A stretch of DNA of 64,000 nt from Macrothele yani (Eukaryota > Arthropoda > Arachnida > Araneae > Macrothelidae), in assembly GCA_039090855.1 (NCBI GenBank), contig CM077034.1, positions 228,485,005 through 228,549,004 on the forward strand, read 5' to 3'. The translations under genes and the position numbers were made by a program. Shown here in pieces: positions 36,938 to 49,030 of this stretch. The notes beneath the pieces are model-generated. The model made no database searches, had not been told where the DNA came from, and saw nothing but the letters and a program-made list of their open reading frames with translations. Position 1 is the stretch's first letter. Each line of letters opens with the position of its first letter.

Positions 36938-38452
36938 TACTGGCGCGAAAAAATTAAGGACGAGACGTTTTATCGAATGTAACGTCGTGCAGAAGTGCTC
37001 CACATCAACTCAAATCATACCATAAGATCCCCAAGATGTAAGAATATGGGACAAGTGAGCAAAACCGTCTAAACAAGGAATCCAAAGGATACAAAGGCAC
37101 TTTATTGAAAAGGTAGTTTCGAGCACAACTGGACAGAAGACAGAAACGTCCATGTGACAGGCGGCTGCCAAGAAAAATGCAGTCTTTAGTAGGGGATATG
37201 ATCACCCCTGACTGCATTGCAGGATTTGCAATGTCTGTCCATGCTGAGGACGAGGTTGTCAAGGAGCTGTTGAGGCATCATGGCCCGTTCCTCTTGTAGC
37301 GCCAATCGCAGCTGCGGAATCATTGCTGGCGGCTGGTGACGTGCTGTCAAGCGTCTCCCGAGAAGGTCCCACACGTGTTCGATTGGATTTAAGTCCGGGG
37401 ACCTATCCATGCGTTGAATATCTTCACTCTCCAACAGCTCTGCGACAGCCATTGTATGATGAGGTGTAGCGTTGTTGTCCATGAAGAGGAACTCAGGACC
37501 CACAGCACCTCTAAACAGACGCACGTGAGGCAGGAGAACCTCGGTACAATGGCGGACACCAGTGACTGAACGTCCTTGGAAGATGTGGAGGTCAGTACGG
37601 CTACCAAGCATGATACCGCCCCAAACGAGAACTCTGCCACCTCCAAACCGGTACTTTTCGATGATATTGGAGGTGTGATTGCGTGTTCCCTGCTCTCTCC
37701 AGATGTGTGTACGTCCGGAATCGCTCGTCAGATTAAATCGGCTCTCATCCGTAAAGAGAACTCGACCCCATTGCTGATGTGTCCAGTTCTTGGCACCACA
37801 GAAACCGCCGTCTCCGATGAGCAGGCGTTAATGGCACACAGCGTACTGGTCGTCGTGCAAATAGACCACCTTTGTGTAGCCTCCTGGCCTAGGTAAAACA
37901 CGATAACAGACGTCCAATTGTCTGTTGCCTGTGCCTTGCGACTTCTCCCGCTGTCTACCATCTGTCTCTTCTCGCCTGTAGGACAATATACTGGTCGTCC
38001 GCCGCCGTGGTTGCTCGTGGATGACCACTGCTAAACTCTCGGACAGCTGTTCCTGTTGTTTGAAATGCTCTCCAAGCTCGTGAGACGATGCTGTGAGCGA
38101 TCCCGAACTCCTCGGTCACACTTCGACCTACTTCCAACTTCCCAATGACGCAACCTCGGGTAAAGTCATCCAGATGTCTACTGGATTGCCTGTTGGCCAT
38201 GTCACACGGTGGCAGCAACTCCACGTCGTTCAAACCGACGTACACTGTGCAATAGCTTTCACCGAATTGCTGAGCCTACACCGCCCGTGTGCTTTATACC
38301 CTTCCGACCCCCCCCCGGTCATGCTGCATATATGCGCATGCCCTACCGTACTGGACCCTAGCCTAGTCTATCTTCTGAGTGGTCTTTTGGTCCGTTCTGC
38401 CTGCTCGTTATGCTAATTTCTCCTCTTAGTCCTTAATTTTTACACACCAGTG
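36938..38452 (-). mobile_element. Tc1-like element inside the hAT element
   Basis: The ends TACTGGCGCGAAAAAATTAA and, inverted, CACTGGTGTGTAAAAATTAA form related inverted repeats starting with the core ACTGG. A TA lies at 36936-36937. The right flanking dinucleotide is TG, mutated if the target was TA. The transposase on the minus strand is broken. Confidence 0.8.
37189..38205 (-). pseudogene. Tc1-like transposase, broken
   Basis: Order on the minus strand: MANRQSSRHLDDFTRGCVIG and SVTEEFGIAHSIVSRAWRAF (N-terminal HTH), a frameshifted middle with the first catalytic block FTDESRFNL, RVLVWGGIMLGSRTDLHIF, FLFMDNNATPHH with the second Asp, and RSPDLNPIEHVWDLLGRRL with the catalytic Glu. Frameshifts lie between about 37960 and 37610, and a few residues are lost before RSPDLN. 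Its overall plan and the start (SSRHHLDDF against SSRHLDDF) are close to the Tc1 copies at 46928 and 52928. Confidence 0.88.
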
Positions 38453-38506
38453 TGTTTGGTCAGGGAAATCAGGTTTGATAATTCTGTGGACACCCTGAGT
38501 AGTCAA

Positions 38507-39498
38507 CTAGTTACTTGAAATGTCTTTGCACCACATGTACTTTATCGCCTCAATCAAAGCTTGGGAATTTGATGGCCGTTTTTCTGCAACCTTGTCTTTT
38601 AAAATAGTCAACAAATTTTTGATGGGGTTAAGATCAGGACTATTACCGGGCCATTCCAGCACGGTTATGTTTTTCCTCTGCAGGTAGTCCTTTAAACTGT
38701 CTTTGATCTGTTGCATGGAACACCATCTTGCATAAAGATTGTGCATCTGTGAGTTAACAGCTTCTCACGTAACATTTCCATATAAAAAGGACCGGTCACC
38801 ATGTCGGCAAAAAGGATAATGAAACAGTACCGGATGCTGACATAGAACCCCATGTCATCTGACTAGGTGGAAGTCTTACAGTGCTAACTATGTATTTCTC
38901 ATCAAACTTTTTGCCTCTTGGTTGTCGAACATGTGCTTCACGTGATTCAAATTGACGCACAGTTGATTCACTGGAAAAAATAACTTGGCTCCAATTTTCA
39001 GCAGTCCACGATTAGTCTTCTTTTTCATGACAGAGGTTAGTCTCTAGGTTTATATACAGGTTTATAAGACTTAAATCCAAAATCTTTGCTGAGATGTCAA
39101 GAAACAGGGCTGATGCTAATATCAGACCCTTTTGAATGTAGAAAGGCCTTGGTTTTCTTGCACAAACTCCTCGGAGAATGCATAACTGTTCGTCTTATTG
39201 TATTCTCATCAAGTGGGGTTGTTTTCCTTGGACGTCCACTTCTCTTTATCGGTCGCTCAATGAACCTGTATCTCGATATTTCACGATTGCATATGTGATT
39301 AGCAGTCTTGCTCACATTCGCCTTTCTGCTCATGTCACGTTTGGAGTATCCCTTCATGATAGCGTCGCCATTTGTACTCTCCGAGTAACACTTCGTGATT
39401 TTGCTCTCTTTTTCAGTATGCAGAAAATACGTATAAAACCTCTCAGCATGAAAACCAGAAGCAAACTGACGCTTGCATGCTTCCCCCAAGCTTATCAA
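38507..39498 (-). pseudogene. old Tc1-like transposase relic
   Basis: The C-terminal part (38507-38746) reads DYLQRKNITVLEWPGNSPDL then NPIKNLLTILKDKV, with Lys where the catalytic Glu (NPIEN) should be. The middle (about 38690-38850) shows FMQDGVPC in another frame. The N-terminal part (39097-39360) reads GYSKRDMSRKANVSKTANHI and RSGRPRKTTPLDENTIRRTV. Many frameshifts and stops occur, and it is the most decayed Tc1 copy here. It lies just beyond the right end of the hAT element. Confidence 0.8.
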
Positions 39499-39591
39499 CA
39501 GCTGTTGCTGTAGGATGATGCAACACCGACAGGAAGTTGAGTAATACAGACAGTAGCTGACTCAATCGGCAGAAATCTCCTAATACCAACA

Positions 39592-41522
39592 CAGGGTTCC
39601 CACTCAACCTGGAAAACAGGGAAAACCTGGAATTCTCAGGGAATTTGAAAATAGTTCTAAAAATCAGGGAAAACTCGGGGAAAATTACCCTTTTTTGTAA
39701 AAATCAGGGAAAACTCGGGGAAAATTACCCTTTTTTGTAAAAATCAGGGAACCCCCCTCCCTTTGTAAAAATCAATGAATACTTTATTTTGCCAAAAAAA
39801 ACTTTTTTTTTTTTCAAGATTTCAAACTTTTTGCTTGCAACTACTGCCTGCCTAGAATTTGGTAGATCTTACTTTCAGTTATATTAAGTATTTTCCTTTA
39901 TTCTCTAAAAAAAGATGCAAAATTGAATTTTTAAAATTGCCAGTTATTAAGCTTTTGTTCAATTTCTGCAGGCGGTTGTTATAACATGGAACAATTAGGC
40001 ACAATGGCTCCTGCTTGAAGAAACACTTCACAAGAAAACCAACCAAATGATGGATCAAAGTCCTTTGTCTGTTGGTTCTCTTGAAACATGTTTCTTTGAA
40101 CAGAGAGATTCCATCATTAAGCTTAGCTGCATTGTGTTATAGAAAAACTGAAACTATTCAACTGACAGATTTTTTCTTACATATGACCTGTTTCTATGGG
40201 AATGTATTTACAAATTCCGTGTGGGTAGTATTCACAGTTATAACATGGAACAATTAGGCACAATGGCTCCTGCTTGAAGAAGCACTTCACAAGAGAACCA
40301 ACCAAATGATGGATCAAAGTCCTTTGTCTGTTGGTTCTCTTGAAACATGTTTCATTGAACAGAGCCATTCCATCATTAAGCTTAGCTGCCTTGTGTTATA
40401 GAAAAACTGAAACTAATCAACTGACAGATTTTTTCTTACATATGACCTGTTTCTATGAGAATGTATTTGCAAATTCCGTGTGGGTAGTATTTACAGTTAT
40501 AACATGGAACAATTAGGCACAATGTCTCCTGCTTGAAGAAACACTTCACAAGAGAAAACCAAATGATGGATCAAAGTCCTTTTCCTGTTGGTTCTCTTGA
40601 AACATGTTTCTTTGAACAGAGCCATTCCATCATTAAGCTTAGCTGCATTGTGTTATAAAAAAACTGAAACTATTCAACTGACAGATTTTTTCTTACATAT
40701 GACCTGTTTCTATGGGAATGTATTTACAAATTCCATGTGGGTAGTATTCACAGTTATAACATGGAACAATTAGGCACAATGGCTCCTGCTTGAAGAAACA
40801 CTTCACAAGAGAACCACCCAAATGATGGATCAAAGTCCTTTGTCTGTTGGTTCTCTTGAAACATGTTTCTCTGAACAGAGCCATTCCATCATTAAGCTTA
40901 GCTGCATTGTGTTATAGAAAAACTGAAACTATTCAACTGACAGATTTTTTCTTACATATGACCTGTTTCTATGGGAATGTATTTACAAATTCCGTGTGGG
41001 TAGTATTCACAGTTATAACATGGAACAATTAGGCACAATGGCTCCTGCTTGAAGAAACACTTCACAAGAAAACCAACCAAATGATGGATCAAAGTCCTTT
41101 GTCTGGTGGTTCTCTTGAAACATGTTTCTTTGAACAGAGAGATTCCATCATTAAGCTTAGCTGCATTGTGTTATAGAAAAACTGAAACAATTCAACTGAC
41201 AGATTTTTTCTTAAATATGACCTGTTTCTATGGGAATGTATTTACATATTTACAAATTCTGTGTGGGTAGTATTCACAAAAGTTCACGTAACTTTGGTAC
41301 AGAAAATAATGTGCACAGTTAGTTATTAATGAAAAGCAGGTAATTTTATAAAGACAAATTACGTAAAGAATTTACAAGTGTGTGCTTTGGTGAGAAAAAT
41401 GGATGTAATGGAATGAAGTGTAACAATTCTTTGCAACATGCCACTCTGGAAAACTTTAAAAACCACCTGGAGAACCTGGAAAAGTCAGGGAAATTTTTTA
41501 TTACTTTTCAGTGGGAACCCTG
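39592..41522. mobile_element. hAT-type MITE, copy C, with 259-bp array
   Basis: The ends CAGGGTTCCCACTCAACCTG and GTGGGAACCCTG are as in copy A. CAACA borders both sides, a partial target duplication. An internal tandem repeat of about five 259-bp units (39979, 40238, 40497, 40756, 41015) is present, with a 12-bp stretch near the left end (AAAACTCGGGGAAAATTACC) also repeated. It lies in the intron before the fourth exon. Confidence 0.85.
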
Positions 41523-42226
41523 CAACAGGCGGTCGTAAACTTTTGCAGAATTTTTATCAGTCTCGTACATGACTTGCCTGAGATACTTTCTCATTTCATA
41601 TGTCTTCCAAATTATAAATCTTTATGCACTGTTATAAGCTTCATTTACATCAAGCAGCATTCCAGTATCATAAGGAGAAAATAGTATACCAAAATTTGTT
41701 TTACTCTTACATTTGTATGTGCATTAATATTTATGTACACATTTTCCTATTCAATTGTGTGAAACATCGCAATCACAGTTTTGGTGCACTTATTTTTACG
41801 TTTTTTTCCTTTGTTTCTCATGGGTTTCATTTATCAAATTGCAAAAAATAAAAAAATAAAAAAAATTTTCCAAATTTGTTTTAACATTCTTTATTTTTTC
41901 CATCAAATTAGGGTTATAAAAAGAATTGGTAATTTAGGAAACCAACGGATTATGGTTTAAAATTTCTGCTGACAAGGTAATTGTGATCAAAGTTCTGTTT
42001 CTAAAAATTTAAGTTCTGGTTTCTTTAAAGTCTGAGATTTAAAATGAGTTTGCGATTAGTATTTTATTCTGCTTGTAGTTCAGAATTGTAACTGATCTTT
42101 TTTTGTGCAGAATTAGGTGTGAGCTTATTGTAGTTTTCATTGATGTCGGGTTGTGCTCTAAGTGTGAAAAAAAGTTGGTAATAGATTTTAAAACTTTTTT
42201 AATGGATTTTAAAACCTTTTTTCAAG
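41523..42226. other. intron 3' part before exon
   Basis: AT-rich intron with A-runs near 41845-41865. Near the exon, GATTTTAAAACTTTTTT and GATTTTAAAACCTTTTTT are repeated, the second serving as the polypyrimidine tract. Nothing else recognised. Confidence 0.6.
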
Positions 42227-42232
42227 GTGTAG

Positions 42233-42331
42233 GTTCTCTTGGAACAGGACCTGGCGTTATTTCTACAGATACATTTCCAACGTACTCCAGCAACATGGGT
42301 CGTCCTTCTAGAGGTAGTCTGAATAACTCTG
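42233..42331 (+). CDS. EIF4G2: eIF4G2 (DAP5/NAT1) exon, Gly-rich linker
   Basis: It completes the split Gly codon and reads SLGTGPGVISTDTFPTYSSN then MGRPSRGSLNNS, ending with the first base of a codon (phase 1, donor GTAAGA at 42332). GTGPGVI and MGR are conserved in the linker of vertebrate eIF4G2. Two acceptors, AAG (ending 42226) and TAG (ending 42232), are 6 bases apart and both keep the frame. The upstream one would add Val-Gly. I chose TAG as the stronger acceptor. The next exon is not seen in the remaining 21.7 kb. Confidence 0.88.
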
Positions 42332-42942
42332 GTAAGATTTCCTTTTGAAAACTCAAAATGATTTCAGCAAAAGGACAGAAAAATTCGTACCTGTTAACAC
42401 CTTGTGGTATTTTGTTAATTCTTGCCTTCTGTTAGATCAGGTTAGGAAAACATGCTTCGTGGTTATCCTGGAAAACTCTTAAAATTCCACTTTGTCCTGG
42501 AACTTTCCTAAAATTCTAGTTTTCCCTATATCAAGGTTCGTACGGTCCATAAAAGTCCTTAAGAACTCCTTTTTTTTTCTTTTTTTTTTCCATTTTTAAG
42601 GCCTTTAAAAAGTCCGTATCTTTTTTTTTTTTCCCCGTCTTGTTTTTGCGCTGCAGTAATGGGCATCACAACTGTGCCCCCGTTGTTGTTTTTTGTGCGT
42701 GTCTGTAAATATGCTAACCGCTTCAGCAGGGGAGCTTTCTTCCAGCGCATTGAAGGGACATAATCCCCTGGAATGTTCTTAGAAATGATCTCCCTTCAAC
42801 CCCCACCCGCCACCCATTTTCCCCATTGTAGCCTGCATGACATTACTAGTGGAATCAACATCTATGTTGTGTTTTCAGTGGTCAGGGGGTCAAAACAAAG
42901 GTCAATTCTGGGTGGGTGATGGGGGAGAGGGGTTCTGTTTGA
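42332..42942. other. intron with hAT-MITE fragment
   Basis: Around 42440-42620 there are CCTGGAAAACTCTTAAAATT, GGTTCGTACGGTCC and AAAAGTCCTTAAG motifs of a hAT-type MITE, with two poly-T runs. No intact end pair is visible. The rest is unrecognised. Confidence 0.55.
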
Positions 42943-45580
42943 CTTCTTCACAATTTATGGTGTCAGTTGTCTCGTGTGGTTTGATCTATCTGGTTGGTGT
43001 CTACTGCTCTACTCAACTCACCTTGCTTCATTGTTTTACTTCACAATTTATGGTGTCAGTTGTCTCGTGTGGTTTGATCTATCTGGTTAGTGTCTACTGC
43101 TCTACTCAACTCACCTTGCTTCATTGTTTGACTTCTTCACAATTTATGGTGTCAGTTGTCTCATGTGGTCTGATCTATCTGGTTAGTGTCTACTGCTCTA
43201 CTCAACTCACCTTGCTTCATTGTTTGACTTCACAATTTATGGTGTCAGTTGTCTCATGTGGTCTGATCTATATGGTTGGTGTCTACTGCTCAACTCACCT
43301 TGCTTCATTGTTTGACTTCTTCACAATTTATGGTGTCAGTTGTCTCATGTGGTCTGATCTATCTGGTTAGTGTCTACTGCTCTACTCAACTCACCTTGCT
43401 TCATTGTTTGACTTCTTCACAATTTATGGTGTCAGTTGTCTCGTATGGTTTGATCTATCTGGTTGGTGTCTACTGCTCTACTCAACTCACCTTGCTTCAT
43501 TGTTTTACTTCACAATTTATGGTGTCAGTCTCATGTGGTCTAACCTATCTGGTTGGTGTCTACTGCTCTACTCAACTCACCTTGCTTCATTGTTTTACTT
43601 CACAATTTATGGTGTCAGTTGTCTCGTGTGGTTTGATCTATCTGGTTAGTGTCTACTGCTCTACTCAACTCACCTTGCTTCATTGTTTGACTTCTTCACA
43701 ATTTATGGTGTCAGTTGTCTCATGTGGTCTGATCTATCTGGTTAGTGTCTACTGCTCTACTCAACTCACCTTGCTTCATTGTTTAACTTCACAATTTATG
43801 GTGTCAGTTGCCTCATGTACTTTGATCTATCTGGTTGGTGTCTACTGCTCTACTCAACTCACCTTGCTTCATTGTTTGACTTCTTCACAATTTATGGTGT
43901 CAGTTGTCTCATGTGGTCTGATCTATCTGGTTAGTGTCTACTGCTCTACTCAACTCACCTTGCTTCATTGTTTGACTTCTTCACAATTTATGGTGTCAGT
44001 TGTCTCGTATGGTTTGATCTATCTGGTTGGTGTCTACTGCTCTACTCAACTCACCTTGCTTCATTGTTTTACTTCACAATTTATGGTGTCAGTCTCATGT
44101 GGTCTGACCTATCTGGTTGGTGTCTACTGCTCTACTCAACTCACCTTGCTTCATTGTTTTACTTCACAATTTATGGTGTCAGTTGTGTCATGTGGTCTGA
44201 CTTATCTGGTTGGTGTCTACTGCTCTACTGAACTCACCTTGCTTCATTGTTTGACGTCTTCACAATTTATGGTGTCAGTTGTCTCATGTGGTCTGATCTA
44301 TCTGGTTGATGTCTACTCAACTCACCTTGCTTCATTGTTTGACTTCTTCACTATTTATGGTGTCAGTTGCCTCATGTGATCTCATCTATCTGGTTGGTGT
44401 CTACTGCTCTACTCAACTCACCTTGCTTCATTGTTTGACTTCTTCACAATTTATGGTGTCAGTTGTCTCATGTGGTCTGATCTATCTGGTTAGTGTCTAC
44501 TGCTCTACTCAACTCACCTTGCTTCATTGTTTGACTTCTTCACAATTTATGGTGTCAGTTGTCTCATGTGGTCTGATCTATCTGGTTGGTGTCTACTGCT
44601 CTACTCAACTCACCTTGCTTCATTGTTTGACTTCTTCACAATTTATGGTGTCAGTTGTCTCATGTGGTCTGATCTATCTGGTTAGTGTCTACTGCTCTAC
44701 TCAACTCACCTTGCTTCATTGTTTGACTTCTTCACAATTTATGGTGTCAGTTGTCTCGTATGGTTTGATCTATCTGGTTGGTGTCTACTGCTCTACTCAA
44801 CTCACCTTGCTTCATTGTTTTACTTCACAATTTATGGTGTCAGTCTCATGTGGTCTGACCTATCTGGTTGGTGTCTACTGCTCTACTCAACTCACCTTGC
44901 TTCATTGTTTTACTTCACAATTTATGGTGTCAGTTGTGTCATGTGGTCTGACTTATCTGGTTGGTGTCTACTGCTCTACTGAACTCACCTTGCTTCATTG
45001 TTTGACGTCTTCACAATTTATGGTGTCAGTTGTCTCATGTGGTCTGATCTATCTGGTTGATGTCTACTGCTCTACTCAACTCACCTTGCTTCATTGTTTG
45101 ACTTCTTCACTATTTATGGTGTCAGTTGCCTCATGTACTTTGATCTATCTGGTTGGTGTCTACTGCTCTACTCAACTCACCTTGCTTCATTGTTTGACTT
45201 CTTCACAATTTATGGTGTCAGTTGTCTCATGTGGTCTGATCTATCTGGTTAGTGTCTACTGCTCTACTCAACTCACCTTGCTTCATTGTTTGACTTCTTC
45301 ACAATTTATGGTGTCAGTTGTCTCATGTGGTCTGATCTATCTGGTTGGTGTCTACTGCTCTACTCAACTCACCTTGCTTCATTGTTTGACTTCTTCACAA
45401 TTTATGGTGTCAGTTGTCTCATGTGGTCTGATCTATCTGGTTGGTGTCTACTGCTCTACTCAACTCACCTTGCTTCATTGTTTGACTTCTTCACAATTTA
45501 TGGTGTCAGTTGTATCATGTGGTCTGATCCATCTGGTTGGTGTCTACTGCTCTACTCAACTCACCTTGCTTCATTGTTGC
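42943..45580. repeat. 93/96-bp minisatellite, about 28 units
   Basis: Units carry TTCACAATTTATGGTGTCAG and CTGGTTGGTGTCTACTGCTC. They are 93 or 96 bp (one extra TTC) and sometimes shorter. Blocks of several units repeat as higher-order copies (similar segments start near 43404, 43968 and 44719). Since both lengths are multiples of three, one plus-strand frame stays open for up to 449 codons and a second for over 80. No start context or known domain supports a protein. Confidence 0.93.
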
Positions 45581-45658
45581 TGTCTCCTGTTTGTTCCTTT
45601 TTTTTTTTTTTTTTTTTTTGGCATGCATTTAATTCTCTTCTTTGTGGGCAAATAATTA

Positions 45659-46915
45659 GATGTGCAACTTAATTCTAGGCCATAGGCACGGCACGTTGAC
45701 ATCAAATAATAGCAAATGGAATACGTACCTAATCGTGGAAATAATCCCCGTCGTTTTGGATACATTAGAGCCATCGGTCAGGGAACTGCCACATGCCACT
45801 GCGGAAAAAAGAGGGCTGTGTTTTGAGTTGATAAAGTCCTCCATACTTGTTTGGACATCCTCGACAGAAGTGAAGTGCGTATCACTCAGGTGATGTTGCA
45901 GGGAGGGAAAGAGGTGATAATCCGACGGGGCGAAGTCTGGAGGACACGCTGGGTGGCGAAAATCTCCCATCCCAGGTTGGTGATCATGTTTAAAGTCGTT
46001 TTCGCTGTGTGAGGATGCACATTATCCTGAAGCAAAAGGACTGACCTTCTGCCCTTGCCGGTGTATGGCCTTTTTGCCTCCATTGCGTCACTCACATGAA
46101 TGAGTTGCTGACAATAACCCTCAGCAGTGACTGTTTCACCAGGTTTGAGCAACTCATAGTGTACGACACCGCGCTGATCCCACCATATGCACAGCAACAA
46201 CTTCCTGGCGTGGATATTCGGTTTGGCAGTACTGGTGGTAGGCTGACCTGGATAATCCCCGATTTGTGCCGCTTAGGATTATCGTAGGAGATCCACTTTT
46301 CATCACAGGTCAAAATCTTGTGGAGGAAATCCTTCTCCTTGAATCTGGATAGCAAGGACGCAGCAACATCGTAGCGCCTAGACTTGTTCGCATCTGTGAG
46401 TTGGTGGGGCACCCAACGGCCCTCCTTGTGAATCTATCCAAGCTTGTGCAGGTGCTTTGCAATGGCTTGCCGTGTTACTCCGAGTTCCTGGGCGAGCTCT
46501 GACTGTGTGTGACAGGGATCCACGTCCAACAGTTCTTCCAGTTCCTCATTGTCAACTTTCTGTGGCCGTCCCGGACATTCTGCATGACGGAGATCAAAAT
46601 TTCCCTGCTTTAAACCGCTGGAACCACTTCTTACACGTACTGTACGACACAGCAGCCTCACCCATGAGCAGCACAAATCATTTGCTGCGCACTTTTTCAG
46701 CTGAAACGCGAACAAGAGGCGGCAACGCCTCAAATGGTGCTTCTCGAACGACATTGCTTTCACCGTCAACTTTCGTCCCTTCTGTCACTACAGCTGTCAG
46801 CGGTTGCCTGGAAAGCTGTTGGATGGCGCTGCAATCAGCCATTATCGCACACACTTATTTGCATTTGCCGATGTTCTATGATTGCGGTTAAAGGCCGTTA
46901 ATTAAGTGGCACACC
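45659..46915 (-). mobile_element. mariner element with TA duplication
   Basis: A 1257-bp element. Its ends, read inward, are GATGTGCAACTTAATTCTAG and GGTGTGCCACTTAATTAACG, and TA is present on both sides. The transposase is on the minus strand and broken. It lies directly next to the Tc1 copy at 46928, with 12 bases between. Confidence 0.88.
45700..46769 (-). pseudogene. mariner transposase, broken
   Basis: On the minus strand: KQGNFDLRHAECPGRPQKVD (linker before the second HTH), HTQSELAQELGVTRQAIAKH (HTH), LTCDEKWISYDNPKRHKSG (first catalytic Asp, with Cys instead of Gly before it), SVLLLQDNVHPHTAKTT (second Asp) and CPPDFAPSDYHLFPSLQHHL (third Asp, DD34D style). Stops and frameshifts separate these blocks (near 46435, 46210 and 45960). 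Confidence 0.9.
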
Positions 46916-46927
46916 TAATAGTTTATA

Positions 46928-48456
46928 CACTGCTGGACAATTGCTAAGGACGGATCATAAACGGCTATATAGCGCATAAAAAAGTAAGTGTGGTTGGATG
47001 CCAAGTGAAATAAAATGTCAGAATGCCAGGACATTACAAGAAAGACAATTTATTGTGCTCTAAAATCCAGAAGGCTTTGGAACGTGTTCAAGGGACAAAC
47101 AGGCCATTTTGTGCAGAATACATAAACGTGAAAAAAATGCAATTACCGTCCGCAGGCGTTCCAGCGTAAGATGTCAATACAGGATATGGCTACCATGGAG
47201 GGCGATGCAAGATTCCACACGTCGTGTCATGCTTTGCACAACATTATCAAGCAGCTGTTGGGGTAATTTATCCCATTCCTCTGTCAGTGCACGGATGAGG
47301 GTGTCCTTGTTTATTGGAGGGCATTGGTGACCAGCAAGACTCCTCCCCAAAGCATCCTACACATTTTCAATGGGATTCAGATCTGGAGAACGTGCTGGCC
47401 ATACGAGGCGTTGAATATCCTCGCTCTCAAGACACTCCTGGACAGCGACTGTTCGATGACATGTTGTGTAGTCATCCACGAAAATGAATCTATCACCGAC
47501 AGCACCACGGAACATGCGAACATGAGGTAGCAGAACATCATTAATGTATCGTTGGCCAGTCATAGTCCCAGTTGGAAGCACATAGAGGGACGTACGGCCA
47601 TTGATCATGATGCCAGCCCATACCAGGACACTACATGTCGGATATCAGTCCCTTTCCTGTATGTTTGCTGGACAATATGCAGTACCACTATCACGCCAGA
47701 TCAGTTGTCGTCGACAATCAGATGATGGACTGTATCTACTCTCATCTGAGAAGAGGACAGCAGACCAGTCGTTATCAGTCCAATTGCGATGTTGATGGCA
47801 CCATTGCAAACGGGCGGTACGGTGACGTCTGGACAATGGGATGCACACAACAGGACGGCGGGCGTATAGTCCTCCTTCATGCAAACGTCTGGCGACAGTT
47901 TTTCGGGAGATCCGCTTGCCAGTAGCAGCCATAAACTGATTTGCTACCTCACTAGCTGTGCTGCGCCGGTGTCTTTTTGTTGATAGCACTATGTACCGAT
48001 CTTCTGCAGGTGTAGTACTGCGAACACGACCTCCGCCGTGACGTTTGCTACACTCTCCATTTGTTTGAAATGATTTCCAAAGCCTTGAAACAACACTGTG
48101 GCTGACGTCGAACTCCCTGGCAACATCTGTTATTTTTCGCCCTTCTTCAATCTTGCAAATAATACGGCCACGCGTAAAATCATCTAGGTGATGTCGGGAA
48201 GACATACTGAAAATTGCAAGTTCATCAATTGATTCTTTCCCTTTCAACTTTGCGTTTGAACAACAACGGTCAATACGCGTCAAATCCTTTATATCTCTTA
48301 TCAGTGCTATGACGTCACGAACAAGTTCGGCAATCCAAAATTTGCATACGCCCAACACGTCTTACTGTATCCTGCACTTATGCTAATTTCCACATTTTCC
48401 TGCCTTCCATTTTATGGTTGCTATTGTCATCCGTCCTCAGCAATTGTCCGGCAGTG
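46928..48456 (-). mobile_element. Tc1-like element, copy 1, TA-flanked
   Basis: The ends CACTGCTGGACAATTGCTAA and, inverted, CACTGCCGGACAATTGCTGA are about 28-bp inverted repeats with TA on both sides (46926-46927 and 48457-48458). It is 1529 bp. A second copy of the family lies at 52928-54369 in the opposite orientation. Confidence 0.95.
47166..48205 (-). pseudogene. Tc1-like transposase copy 1
   Basis: The start at 48205 reads MSSRHHLDDFTRGRIICKIE. Next come the HTH VAREFDVSHSVVSRLWKSFQ, a second HTH VANQFMAATGKRISRKTVAR, the first catalytic block FSDESRY, ERD-stop (TGA 47645-47647), VLVWAGIMINGRTSLYVLPT, FIFVDDYTTCH (second Asp kept, the following Asn is Tyr), and ARSPDLNPIENV, then TAG in place of Trp. 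Apart from these stops the frame is continuous for about 346 codons, the normal family length. The TGA after ERD is also found in copy 2. Confidence 0.93.
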
Positions 48457-48869
48457 TATTTGGGACAAAATGCCTTGTAAATGGCCACTAGCTCTGTTTA
48501 ATCCCCTACATATGTGTATATACATACACTTACACCTGGTGATATTCCAATGACGCAACATATCAATTGGAGTGTACGTCTTTAGAAAGTCGTTACTTTT
48601 TTCACCTCAGAAAAGGGCATGAACCTTGCTCTGTGTGATGTTTTGTAGTTCAGGATTTTTCTGGTTTGATACATAACATACGTACAGAGATTGGACAGCA
48701 TAATGTGAACACTATGCTCAGAGACCTGACTTTTAATGCAGCTGCGTACGTCGCAATACGCAAAGGTATCCACCACTTTTTGGTTGTAATAGCTTTGTTT
48801 AGAACCTCAAGGTCCTGTTTAAGTACAGTTGTGTCTTGTTACAAAATTTCCTTCAGGGCGGCTATGAAA
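48457..48869. other. spacer, nothing recognised
   Basis: No repeat or gene supported. A frame at 48666-48872 has no motif. Confidence 0.4.
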
Positions 48870-49030
48870 TGAACTATGTAACGGACTTCGAAAGAGGGCT
48901 AATCGTTGGTGGCCAGCTAGTTGGTGCCTCCGTGACAACAGTCAGTGAGGGTATCGAAAGCTACTGCGTCTAGCATCATGACAGCATACTGTGTTCGTGG
49001 TAAAACCTCATCTGCGGAACACGAGGTTCT
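48870..49030 (+). pseudogene. Tc1-like HTH fragment interrupted by foldback
   Basis: The sequence resembles the units at 50469-51003: TATGTAACGGACTTCGAAAGAGG encodes the NLTDFERG-type start of a Tc1 transposase, and TACTGCGTCTAGCATCATGA encodes TASSIM. It ends at GAGGTTCT (49023-49030), where the foldback element was inserted. Confidence 0.75.

Larger units (their letters stand above)
33941..38497 (+). mobile_element. hAT element with transposase relic and nested Tc1
   Basis: The ends CAGGGTGTCTACATTCTGGA (33941) and, inverted, CAGGGTGTCCACAGAATTAT (38497) are hAT-like. The element carries a hAT transposase relic (34291-36588) and a Tc1 insertion (36938-38452) near its right end. No 8-bp duplication is visible at the outer borders (TCACTGAA against AGTAGTCA), so either the flanks have decayed or one end is not the true partner. 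Confidence 0.7.
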